DNA from: an uncultured Bacillota bacterium
GTDB taxonomy: Bacteria > Bacillota > Clostridia > Tissierellales > Tissierellaceae
DNA: 16,591 bases
Assembly (NCBI GenBank): GCA_937951995.1
Contig: CALGAG010000166.1
Location: 1-16,591, forward strand
Reading direction: 5' to 3'
Positions 1-7,600 of this stretch are shown here, piece after piece. A program made the position numbers and the translations under genes. The notes beneath the pieces were generated by a model, which searched no databases, was not told the origin of the DNA, and saw only the letters and a program-made list of their open reading frames with translations. Each line of letters starts with the position of its first letter. Position 1 is the stretch's first letter.

Positions 1-503
1 CCTGCCTTGCCAATCAGCTCTGCTGCCCTAAGTCCAGCAACCCTAACTGTTGCCTCGTGAGTATGTGGGTCAAGTCCCTCTACAGGCTCGATGTCAACCA
101 CAATATTCAGGGTCTTTGAGAATGGTGTCCACTTGGCTCCTTCTCCCCACATGTCGATAACGCCTTCCTGGAAACCAACAATATCTCCAATTGTAACAAC
201 TGCAACACCATCAAGTACATTGACCTTACCGGATCCCAGCTGAACCATTTCGGATGTTACTCCAGGAAATCCATTTCCCTTGCCCTCCACCTTGATTCTA
301 GGCTGGATTACATCTTTTACAGGTATTATCCTTGTCTTCTCCCCTGGTTTCGCAATGTCAACCTTGATGCTCTTCACATTGACATCTTCCTTAAGCCCAT
401 CGATGATATCCTGCTTGCATACTGTCAGTACTCCATCCTTCACTCCGGTCTCTTCACCGAAAACTACATCCTTGATTTCAATCTTTCTTAGCTCCAGATT
501 CAT
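1..503 (-). CDS. Glycine/sarcosine/betaine reductase component B, alpha/beta proprotein (N-terminal part)
   Basis: The first 167 residues are present and the rest lies beyond the left edge of the window. Family members are proproteins of the selenium-dependent glycine, sarcosine or betaine reductases; they are cleaved at an internal Cys to form a pyruvoyl group that binds the substrate amine in Stickland fermentation. Visible family signatures are the start MNLELRKIEIKDVVFGEET, an AKPGEKTRIIPVKDVIQPR stretch near residue 50, IVGFQEGVIDMWGEGA near 115 and TPFSKTLNIVV near 131. The cleavage Cys is not in the window. The ATG directly follows the grdX stop (TAAATG), and AGGAGGTGCAG at the end of grdX is its ribosome binding site, so the two are translationally coupled. 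I cannot tell GrdE, GrdG and GrdI apart from this fragment; PrdA/PrdD proline reductase is a more distant relative and fits less well. Confidence 0.87.
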   Translation of the reverse strand, partial: MNLELRKIEIKDVVFGEETGVKDGVLTVCKQDIIDGLKEDVNVKSIKVDIAKPGEKTRIIPVKDVIQPRIKVEGKGNGFPGVTSEMVQLGSGKVNVLDGVAVVTIGDIVGFQEGVIDMWGEGAKWTPFSKTLNIVVDIEPVEGLDPHTHEATVRVAGLRAAELIGKA

Positions 504-902
504 TTACTGCACCTCCTGAATTTTTTCTCTTTGTATGACTCTATGCTCATTAATCGCGCCTTTAAGTAGCTCAAGGTCAATTCTCGCATAGTCATCAGCG
601 TTTACATGGTCAACATCTCTGTTGGCTGTACTTCTTCTAAAGGTGTCAATACTGCCTTCAATGGTCAGGGCATACACTTCCATTGTTTCGGACCCCTTCG
701 AACCCACTAGTACCGATCTGTAAGGAGAGAACAGCATTCTCATACTGGCACCTATGGGGTGGCTTATCAGTTGGTGACCTTCATATACAAGGTCCCTCAC
801 CTTAAGTAAAACATCCTCAAAGCCTCCGTCCACCACCATGACCTCTCCCTGACTTTCCCCAACCATGGGGTTGTTAGTTACCACTACAAAATCCTGTCCC
901 AT
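504..902 (-). CDS. grdX: GrdX family protein (first copy, in the grd operon)
   Basis: A 132-residue soluble protein of the GrdX family, a small protein of unknown biochemical role usually encoded at the head of glycine reductase operons. Shared features are VTNNP at residues 8-12, a GG at 26-27, VRDLVYEGHQLISHP at 35-49, PYRSV at 60-64 and a late ARIDLELL. No signal peptide or membrane segment is visible. I chose the ATG at 902-900 because GGAGG lies 6 bases upstream; an upstream in-frame TTG at 926 has no ribosome binding site. The stop abuts the start of the downstream reductase gene, which supports the family call. Family membership is confident; function is not known to me. A second paralogue lies at 8202-8588. 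Confidence 0.88.
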   Translation of the reverse strand: MGQDFVVVTNNPMVGESQGEVMVVDGGFEDVLLKVRDLVYEGHQLISHPIGASMRMLFSPYRSVLVGSKGSETMEVYALTIEGSIDTFRRSTANRDVDHVNADDYARIDLELLKGAINEHRVIQREKIQEVQ

Positions 903-935
903 GACATTCCTCCAATCAATTTTCAAAAGGATACC

Positions 936-980
936 AATGACAAACTTAATTAAGTCAATTTCTGTTATATTTTTGTCATT
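936..980. repeat. Inverted repeat in the grdX leader
   Basis: AATGACAAA (936-944) and TTTGTCATT (972-980) are perfect 9-base inverted arms, 27 bases apart. A palindrome, CTTAATTAAG, lies between them at 945-954. The whole structure falls in the roughly 87-base transcribed leader expected from the promoter at 996-1024 and ends about 33 bases before the grdX start. It could be a leader hairpin or a repressor operator; the neighbouring GntR-type regulator is an obvious candidate. No U-run follows it on the minus strand, so it is not a simple terminator. Confidence 0.6.
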
Positions 981-995
981 GTGTTCTTGTTTATT

Positions 996-1024
996 ATTCT
1001 ACTTGTTTTCTTTATGTATTTCAA
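996..1024 (-). promoter_or_regulatory. Sigma-A-type promoter for grdX and the grd gene
   Basis: Reading the minus strand, TTGAAA (1024-1019) and TAGAAT (1001-996) are separated by exactly 17 bases. Both match the consensus at five of six positions. The element sits between the gntR terminator and grdX, so it would start the grd transcript independently near 989. Confidence 0.7.
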
Positions 1025-1057
1025 GTGTATTTTGTAAATTTTCTAAATAATTAATTT

Positions 1058-1096
1058 AAAAAAAGTCACCATCAGGTTTAAACCTGATGGTGACTT
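1058..1096 (-). terminator. Intrinsic terminator of the gntR gene
   Basis: Bases 1063-1096 form a 34-base perfect palindrome with GTCACCATC in the stem and TTTAAA at the centre. On the minus strand it is followed by a run of T (1064-1058). It lies just after the gntR stop at 1109 and isolates gntR from the grd operon. Its stem shares GTCACCATC with the PFOR terminator at 15386-15414. Confidence 0.85.
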
Positions 1097-1108
1097 GTTA
1101 TTGTATGC

Positions 1109-1750
1109 TTACAGCATTTCTTTTTTTATCTTTAAAACAAATTGATCTATGTGCTCTCTTGTATATCTCTCTGCATCATCAACGTTTCCTGTCTTGATTG
1201 AGTCCAGTATTTTTCCAAGGGTTTCGGTGAAAATAACAACCTCGTCAAAATAGCTTTCAGAATAGTGCCAAAGCCTTTCGGTCTGGTAGTGAAGTCGTCT
1301 AAGTATCTCCTCCAGCCATGGATTGTCACAACTTGAGTATATGATTTCATGGAACTTCTCATCATCGTCTATGGCCTTTTGGTAATCGACGGGAATGTCA
1401 TAGTTGTTGAGCCTCTCCATTATTTCTTCAAGTTCACCGATGCTTTCTTGGCTGATTCTTTCTACAGCCAGCCTTGTGGCAAATGCATCCAGCTCCCGTG
1501 TTACCTCGAAAACAGATTTCATCTTCCTGAAATCCATAGGTGCAACCTGGGCTCCAAATCTAGGGATAATATTCAATAGCTTGTCAGACATCAACATTTG
1601 GAAAACTCTCCTAATTGGAGTTCTGCTTATTCCAAACTCGTCAGCAAGGTCTATTTCATTCAGCACCTGGCCTGGTTCGTAATGGAGATGTATTATTCTA
1701 TCCTTGAGTATTTCGTATATTTCCTCTGCTTGCATCTTATTGTCTCCCAT
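1109..1750 (-). CDS. GntR family transcriptional regulator, FCD (FadR C-terminal) type
   Basis: A 213-residue DNA-binding regulator. A winged helix-turn-helix occupies about residues 6-73 (AEEIYEILKDRI, LADEFGISRTPIRRVFQML, then the wing). A helical FCD effector domain follows at about 76-205, where family members bind a small organic acid or amino acid, often through a metal. D130 and H134 (DEKFH) and H200 (REHID) fit metal ligands, but the His usual in the EHxxIL segment seems replaced (TLGKIL, 177-182). The ATG at 1750 is preceded by AAGGAG at 9 bases; a TTG at 1768 overlaps that ribosome binding site and is rejected. The gene is monocistronic, with its own promoter and terminator, and sits directly upstream of the grd operon, so a role in controlling amino-acid reductase genes is plausible but unproven. 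Confidence 0.88.
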   Translation of the reverse strand: MGDNKMQAEEIYEILKDRIIHLHYEPGQVLNEIDLADEFGISRTPIRRVFQMLMSDKLLNIIPRFGAQVAPMDFRKMKSVFEVTRELDAFATRLAVERISQESIGELEEIMERLNNYDIPVDYQKAIDDDEKFHEIIYSSCDNPWLEEILRRLHYQTERLWHYSESYFDEVVIFTETLGKILDSIKTGNVDDAERYTREHIDQFVLKIKKEML

Positions 1751-1794
1751 TCTACCAAACTCCTTCAACAGATTTCGTATTTTCCCTAATACCC

Positions 1795-1824
1795 ATTATA
1801 ACATGATTAAGCTAGTATTTTCAC
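1795..1824 (-). promoter_or_regulatory. Extended -10 promoter of gntR
   Basis: On the minus strand TGTTATAAT (1803-1795) is a perfect extended -10 element. The -35 region is weak: GTGAAA at 1824-1819 with 18-base spacing. The ATG lies about 45 bases downstream. Confidence 0.65.
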
Positions 1825-1853
1825 CCTATTTATGAAATATTGCATAAATAGGG
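1824..1853. repeat. Perfect 11-bp dyad at the gntR promoter
   Basis: CCCTATTTATG (1824-1834) and CATAAATAGGG (1843-1853) are perfect inverted arms around an 8-base spacer. The dyad touches the -35 region of gntR and shares three bases (1851-1853) with the hairpin that follows pyk. Its position suggests an operator, possibly for autoregulation by the GntR protein. It could also be a second RNA hairpin in the pyk 3' end. Confidence 0.6.
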
Positions 1854-1874
1854 CAGATTCCATGGAATCCGCCC
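1847..1874 (-). terminator. pyk: Probable terminator of the dnaE-pfkA-pyk operon
   Basis: On the minus strand GGGCGGATTCC (1874-1864) pairs with GGAATCTGCCC (1861-1851) through 11 pairs, one a G-U wobble. It is followed by TATTTATG. The U-rich tail is weak, but it sits 12 bases after the pyk stop codon. Confidence 0.6.
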
Positions 1875-1886
1875 ATATATTTCGTA

Positions 1887-3644
1887 TTAGAGTACCTTTG
1901 CCTGGCCCTTGTATATTTGTCCTGTGGTTGAATCCACGGTTACAATATCTCCATTTGACAGCTCGCTGGTTGCCCCTTCAACACCCACAATGGTTGGCTT
2001 GTTAAGGTTAAGCCCAACTATTGCACCGTGGGATGTAAATCCTCCCTCTTCGGTGATTATGGCTCCGGCCCTTTCCATAAACTTGACCATGTCCTTGTAG
2101 GTTGCACGACTCACCAGAATATCTCCATCCTCAAATGTTGAAAGCAGGTCCTCCTCTGAATTTCCAATTACGACCCTGCCTGTTCCAACACGATTGCCGA
2201 TTCCCACGCCCTTCATCAGAACCTTTCCTATTGTGTGGACCTTGATCATATTTGTGGTTCCTGCCAGTCCAACGGGTATTCCAGCTGTGATTACAACCAG
2301 GTCACCCTCATCAACATATCCTGCATCCAGTGAGGACTTTATCGACAGCTCAATGACCTCATCAGTTGACTTGCTCTCAGGTGCAAGAACCGGATACACA
2401 CCCCATTCAAGCGCCATCTTCCGGACCACTGACTTCTTGGTTGTGGCTGCTATGATTGGTGCCCTTGGTCTGAATTTTGAAATGGCCTTTGAAGTGTAGC
2501 CTGAAGAAGTAGCTGTTATTATGGCATTTGCTCCAAGGTCTGAAGCTGTATTTACAGTTGCCTTGCTTATGGCGTTGGTGGTGGTTATGTCATCATCAAT
2601 TGACCTTACCTTTAGCATTTCCTTGTAGTCAAGGGAGTTCTCTGTGTTGATCGCTATGTTGTACATTGTTCTGACAGACTCCAGTGGGTACTTGCCAGCC
2701 GCGGTTTCACCGGAAAGCATAACCGCGCTGCTACCGTCGATTATTGCATTTGCAACATCAGTTACCTCTGCCCTTGTTGGCCTTGGGTTCCTGATCATTG
2801 AATCCAACATCTGTGTTGCGGTTATTACAGGCTTCCCAGCCTTGTTGCACATCCTGATAAGATCCTTCTGAATCAGTGGAATCTCCTCAGTGGGAACCTC
2901 CACTCCAAGGTCTCCCCTTGCCACCATTATTCCATCGCTTACATGGATGATCTCAGCAATGTTGTTAAGTCCCTGTTGGTTCTCGATCTTTGATATTATG
3001 TCAATATCCGCACCGCCATTTTCCTCCAGTATCCTTCTTATGTCATTTACATCCGAAGCCTTCCTGACAAATGATGCGGCTATGAAATCCACTTCATTCT
3101 CTATTCCAAATTTTATGTCTGCTATGTCCTTGTCCGTCAAGGCAGGCAGGTTGATATTGACCTTTGGCACATTGACCCCCTTGTGGTTTTTAAGTGTGCC
3201 ACCATTCAATGCCTCCATTATTATATCTGTATCGGTGATTTCCTTGATTCTAAACTCAACAAGTCCATCATCAATCAGGATTATTCCCCCAACCTTGACA
3301 TCCTTGGGCATATCCTTATAGGTTACACCTATTATGGTCTCATCACCAAGGATATCCCTTGTGGTCAATGTGAACTCCTGACCCTGCTGGATTTCAACAA
3401 CGCCATCCTTGAAATCCCCAAGCCTTATTTCCGGCCCCTTTGTATCAAGCATTATGGCAATGGGCAGTCCCATCTCCTCTCGAACATTTTTGACCCTGTC
3501 TATTCTCACCTGGTGCTCAGCGTGATCACCATGGGAGAAGTTCATCCTGCAAACATTCACTCCCTGCTGAAAGAGGTCTCTTAACATCTCCTCTGATTCA
3601 GATGCTGGTCCTATGGTAGCCACTATCTTGGTTTTCTTCATCAT
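1887..3644 (-). CDS. pyk: Pyruvate kinase with C-terminal PEP-utilising domain
   Basis: A 585-residue cytoplasmic enzyme that transfers phosphate from phosphoenolpyruvate to ADP, the last step of glycolysis. The catalytic barrel and B domain show ATIGPAS (9-15), CRMNFSHGD (32-40), DTKGPEIR (67-74), SKIEN with catalytic Lys219, MVARGDLGVE (240-249) and TATQMLDSM. The allosteric C domain follows to about residue 475. The last 110 residues are the extra domain related to the phosphohistidine domain of PEP synthase/PPDK, with GGFTSHGAIV containing its His. This extra domain is common in Bacillota and explains the length above the usual 470-480. Two ATGs stand in tandem; the first lies 7 bases after AGGAGG. 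It follows pfkA by 11 bases and is the last gene of the dnaE-pfkA-pyk unit. Confidence 0.97.
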   Translation of the reverse strand: MMKKTKIVATIGPASESEEMLRDLFQQGVNVCRMNFSHGDHAEHQVRIDRVKNVREEMGLPIAIMLDTKGPEIRLGDFKDGVVEIQQGQEFTLTTRDILGDETIIGVTYKDMPKDVKVGGIILIDDGLVEFRIKEITDTDIIMEALNGGTLKNHKGVNVPKVNINLPALTDKDIADIKFGIENEVDFIAASFVRKASDVNDIRRILEENGGADIDIISKIENQQGLNNIAEIIHVSDGIMVARGDLGVEVPTEEIPLIQKDLIRMCNKAGKPVITATQMLDSMIRNPRPTRAEVTDVANAIIDGSSAVMLSGETAAGKYPLESVRTMYNIAINTENSLDYKEMLKVRSIDDDITTTNAISKATVNTASDLGANAIITATSSGYTSKAISKFRPRAPIIAATTKKSVVRKMALEWGVYPVLAPESKSTDEVIELSIKSSLDAGYVDEGDLVVITAGIPVGLAGTTNMIKVHTIGKVLMKGVGIGNRVGTGRVVIGNSEEDLLSTFEDGDILVSRATYKDMVKFMERAGAIITEEGGFTSHGAIVGLNLNKPTIVGVEGATSELSNGDIVTVDSTTGQIYKGQAKVL

Positions 3645-3655
3645 ACTAATTCCTC

Positions 3656-4615
3656 CTAAATCGATAGAACAGATGCGAGGTCATACAGCTCCTCATTAAA
3701 CACCTTTTTCATTTTCAATGCTTCATCTATATCCATGTCAATGATTTCATTGCACCTAAAGCCTAATACCCTGTTTTTCTTACCTTCAATCAGGAGCTCC
3801 ACTGCCCTCTTACCCATTCTGCTGGCCATGATCCTATCGAAGGATGCAGCTGGACCACCTCGTTGAATGTATCCAAGTACAGATACCTTTGTCTCTACAC
3901 CTGTCTTATCCTCAATCTGCTTGGCTATCTCAACTCCACTTCCAGCCCCTTCCGCCAGGACCACAAGATAGTGCTGCTTGCCCCTGTTCTTGCCTGCCAA
4001 AAGCTTTTGGCAAACCAGCTCAATGTCATATTCCACCTCAGGAACAAGGATGCTTTCAGCGCCTCCGGCAAGGCCTGCATAGAGTGCTATATCTCCACAA
4101 TGTCGACCCATCACCTCTACAACCACACTTCTTCCGTGGGAAGTTGAAGTGTCTCTGATGTGTCCGATTGCATCCACTGCCGTATCCACTGCCGAAATGA
4201 ACCCAATGGTGTAGTCTGTGTAGGCAAGGTCGTTGTCGATTGTGCAGGGGATCCCAATTGTTGGTACACCTGCCTGGCTCAGCTCCTGAGCTCCTTTGAA
4301 GGTACCGTCTCCACCCAGGACTATCAAACCGTCCATGTTGTATACATCTATTACATTCAAGGCCTTTCTGAAGCCAGCCTCGGTCATGAATTCCTCTGAC
4401 CTGTCAGTTCTCAGAATGGTTCCGCCTCTTTGGATAATGTCCCCAACTGATGCGGTATCCATATCGTCCAGGTCACCTTCAAGGAGGCCCTGGTAGCCTT
4501 CCCTTATTCCAAGCATCCTTATGTTGTTGTAGATTCCGGTTCTTATTACAGCCCTTATTGCAGCGTTCATCCCCGGTGCGTCTCCCCCGCTTGTAAGTAC
4601 TCCTATGGTCTTCAT
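3656..4615 (-). CDS. pfkA: 6-phosphofructokinase, ATP-type
   Basis: A 319-residue enzyme, the usual length for bacterial PfkA. It phosphorylates fructose 6-phosphate to the 1,6-bisphosphate, the committed step of glycolysis. Visible motifs are LTSGGDAPGMNAAIR (7-21), IQRGGT (61-66), GGDGTF (101-106), TIDND with catalytic Asp127 and Asp129, MGRHCGD and IQRGGPAASFDR. Residue 104 is Gly, as in ATP-using enzymes. Residue 124, which is Gly in ATP enzymes and Lys in pyrophosphate enzymes, is Cys here (PCTIDND). The ATG is preceded by GGAGGGG at about 6 bases. It follows dnaE by 35 bases without a terminator and precedes pyk by 11, so all three are probably co-transcribed. Confidence 0.97.
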   Translation of the reverse strand: MKTIGVLTSGGDAPGMNAAIRAVIRTGIYNNIRMLGIREGYQGLLEGDLDDMDTASVGDIIQRGGTILRTDRSEEFMTEAGFRKALNVIDVYNMDGLIVLGGDGTFKGAQELSQAGVPTIGIPCTIDNDLAYTDYTIGFISAVDTAVDAIGHIRDTSTSHGRSVVVEVMGRHCGDIALYAGLAGGAESILVPEVEYDIELVCQKLLAGKNRGKQHYLVVLAEGAGSGVEIAKQIEDKTGVETKVSVLGYIQRGGPAASFDRIMASRMGKRAVELLIEGKKNRVLGFRCNEIIDMDIDEALKMKKVFNEELYDLASVLSI

Positions 4616-4650
4616 CCTTATCCCCTCCGCAATTAGTATAGTTACTTCAA

Positions 4651-7600
4651 CTAGTTAGATATCTTTACGCTACCAGCACCAAGCCTATCCTGCAGCTCCA
4701 GAATGAGGCCATCCTGACTTCCGTCAATCCACAAGCTTCGGTCAGCGGCAACAGTCCTTCTCTCCTTCTCAAAATACACATACACGGGAATATCCCCCGG
4801 ATATCTTGCCAGTATTTCCTTGATGTCGTCAAGGCTACTCTTGTCAGCCATTCCCGAAAGCTTAATGTATATCTTTCCCAAATTTATCTTAGTGATTGGC
4901 GATAGCCTGTCAGCTATGATTTTGGGGTCTTCAACCTCAGAAATGGCAAGGCGTCCCTCCAGGAGCACAATCCTGTCCTCCTCAATAAGCTTGTAGTTCT
5001 TTTCATATATGGCAGGAAATATTATGCACTCTATTGTTCCGTAAAGGTCTTCAAGGCTTATAAAGGCCATCATATTGTTGTTCTTGGTAACCTTGTTCTT
5101 CTTCTCAACAATAATGCCGGCGATGGCAACCCTTTGTCCGTCCCTGACCCCTGAAGGGTGGATTGAATCATCCAATCCCTGGGTTATAAGGTCAGCCGTG
5201 CTGAAGTTTGACAATAGCTTGACCTCCTTTTCATAGGGCATTAAAGGATGCCCTGAGACATATATACCCAACATTTCCTTTTCCATTTGCAGAAGTGTAT
5301 TCTGCGGGAACTCCCTCAAGTCCGGCAGCCTGTCCCTGACAACCGATTCATCTGACTGGAAGAGGGAGAACTGCCCCTCGATATTCCGTTTCCTGTCGGA
5401 GTGGATACCATCTATGGTCTTTTCGAAAATGGACAATAGCTGTGCCCTGTTTGGTCCCAGTGAATCCATGGCTCCAGCCTTTATCAGGCTCTCAACTGCC
5501 CTTTTGTTCATTGAGCTGCTGTCGGTCTTTTCAATTCTTTCGATAAAATCTGTGAAGCCCCTGAATTTGCCGTCTCCTCTGGCTTTTACAATAGCTCTTA
5601 TGAAGTTTTCTCCCACATTCTTAACCGCTGAAAGACCATATCTGATGCTCCTATTCTCAACGGTGAACTTTCCCTGTGAGTGGTTTACATCAGGAGGAAG
5701 TACATCTATCTGAAGTCTCTTGCATTCCTGGATGTAGAGTGATACCTGGGAGGTGTTGCCCATAATGGATGAAATCAGGGCAGCCATAAACTCCACTGGA
5801 TAGTATACCTTCAGCCACGCCGTCCTGTAGGCTATAACCGCATAGGCTGCAGAGTGGGACTTGTTGAAGGCGTAATTGGCGAAATCTATCATAAGGTCAA
5901 ATATCTGGGATGCGGTCTTTTCATCCACCCCGTTTCTAATTGCCCCTGAAAGGATTACATTCTCATCCTGGTCTGTCTGACCATAAATGAAGTTCTTGCG
6001 CTCCTTTTCCATAACATCCATCTTTTTCTTACCCATAGCCCTTCGTACAAGGTCAGCCCGACCAAAGGAGTAGCCTCCCAGCTTCCTTACGATTTCCATA
6101 ACCTGCTCCTGATAGACTATGCAGCCGTAGGTAACATCCAGAATCGGCTCCAGTGTGGGGTGGAGGTATGAAATCTGCGTCGGGTCATGCTTGCATTCAA
6201 CAAAGGTTGGTATCTGGTTCATGGGTCCCGGTCTGAACAGAGAGTTGGCAGCAATAAGGTCCTCAAATACATTGGATTTGAGCTCCTTCAGGAAGGCCCT
6301 CATTCCCGGACTTTCAAACTGGAAGATCCCCAGGGTTTCAGCCTTGGCAAAAAGGTCGAGAACCTTGGGATCGTCAAAGGTGATTGTGCTAAAATCAATA
6401 TCCCTGCCGTGGTTTTCCTTTATAAGGTCCACAGCATCCCTAATGACAGTCAAGGTTCTAAGTCCAAGAAAGTCCATCTTTAAAAGTCCCAGGTCTTCAA
6501 GCTCAATCATTGTGAACTGGGTGGTTATTGCATCGTTGTTTCTCAACAGGGGGGCATATTTTGTAACAGGCTCCTTGGAGATTACAACCCCTGCAGCATG
6601 GGTGGATGTATGCCTGGGCAAGCCCTCCACAGCCCTTGCAAGATCTATGAGATTTCTAACATCTGGATTCTCGTCGTACTCTGTCTTCAGGGTTTTGCTT
6701 ATTTCAAGGGCCCTGTCTATGGTTATGCCAAGCTCTGTTGGAATCTGCTTGGCAATGTAGTCCACCTCGCCATAGGGCATGTTTATAGCCCTGCCAACAT
6801 CCCTGATGGCACCCCTTGCAGCCATGGTACCGAAGGTGGCAATCTGGGCGACCCTGTCAGCACCATACTTTCCGATAACATACTGTATCACTTCCTCCCG
6901 CCTCTCATAGCAGAAGTCTATGTCGATGTCCGGCATTGTCACCCTTTCAGGATTAAGGAACCTCTCAAAGAGCAGCCCATACTCCAGGGGATCGATGTCT
7001 ATGATGTTCAGTGCGTAGGAAACAACACTTCCAGCAGCAGACCCCCTACCAGGTCCAACCATTATCTGATTGTCCCTTGCAAATTTGATGAAGTCCCAGA
7101 CGATGAGGAAGTAGTCCGTATAGCCCATCTGGAGAATTACACTCAATTCGTACTCAAACCTGTTCCTAATTTCCTCTGTAACCTCTCCATACCTTTCCAC
7201 AAGTCCCCTTTCACAAAGGTCCCTAAGGTAAGATTCGTTGGAATAACCCTCCGGTACCTTGTATTCAGGCAGGTGCAGGGTTTCAAAGTCCATTGTCACA
7301 TTACACCTGTCGGCAATGTCCTGGGTGTTCTCAAGAGCCTGGAGGTGGTCTGGAAACAGGCCCTCCATCTCCTCTTTTGACTTTAGGTAAAACTCCTCAG
7401 TGGGAAACTTCATCCTGTCCTCGTCGACTATCGTCTTACCGGTTTGAACACAAAGGAGAACGTCGTGGACCCTTGCATCCTCCTTGCGAAGGTAATGGAC
7501 GTCGTTTGTGGCAACAAGCTTAATGCCTAGGTCCTGACTTAGCTTAACCAGTTCTCTATTAACGGTTTTCTGCTCAGGAATCCCGTGGTCCTGAAGTTCC

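Noticed and set aside
903..926. TTG start for grdX giving 8 extra residues
   Set aside because: No ribosome binding site precedes the TTG, while GGAGG is well placed for the ATG at 902 and would itself lie inside the extended frame.
930..958. A second promoter in the grdX leader starting with TTGACT
   Set aside because: The -35 is fair, but the hexamer 17 bases downstream (GGTATC) matches the -10 consensus poorly; the promoter at 996-1024 is far better.
865..1050. Plus-strand 61-residue open frame
   Set aside because: It is antisense to the start and leader of grdX, has a low-complexity hydrophobic tail from AT-rich DNA, and has no promoter or ribosome binding site.
1751..1768. TTG start for the GntR regulator
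   Set aside because: The TTG overlaps the AAGGAG that serves the ATG at 1750, and nothing like a ribosome binding site precedes it.
6598..7380. 260-residue plus-strand open frame
   Set aside because: It is entirely antisense to dnaE, has no recognisable domain and is explained by the codon pattern of dnaE.
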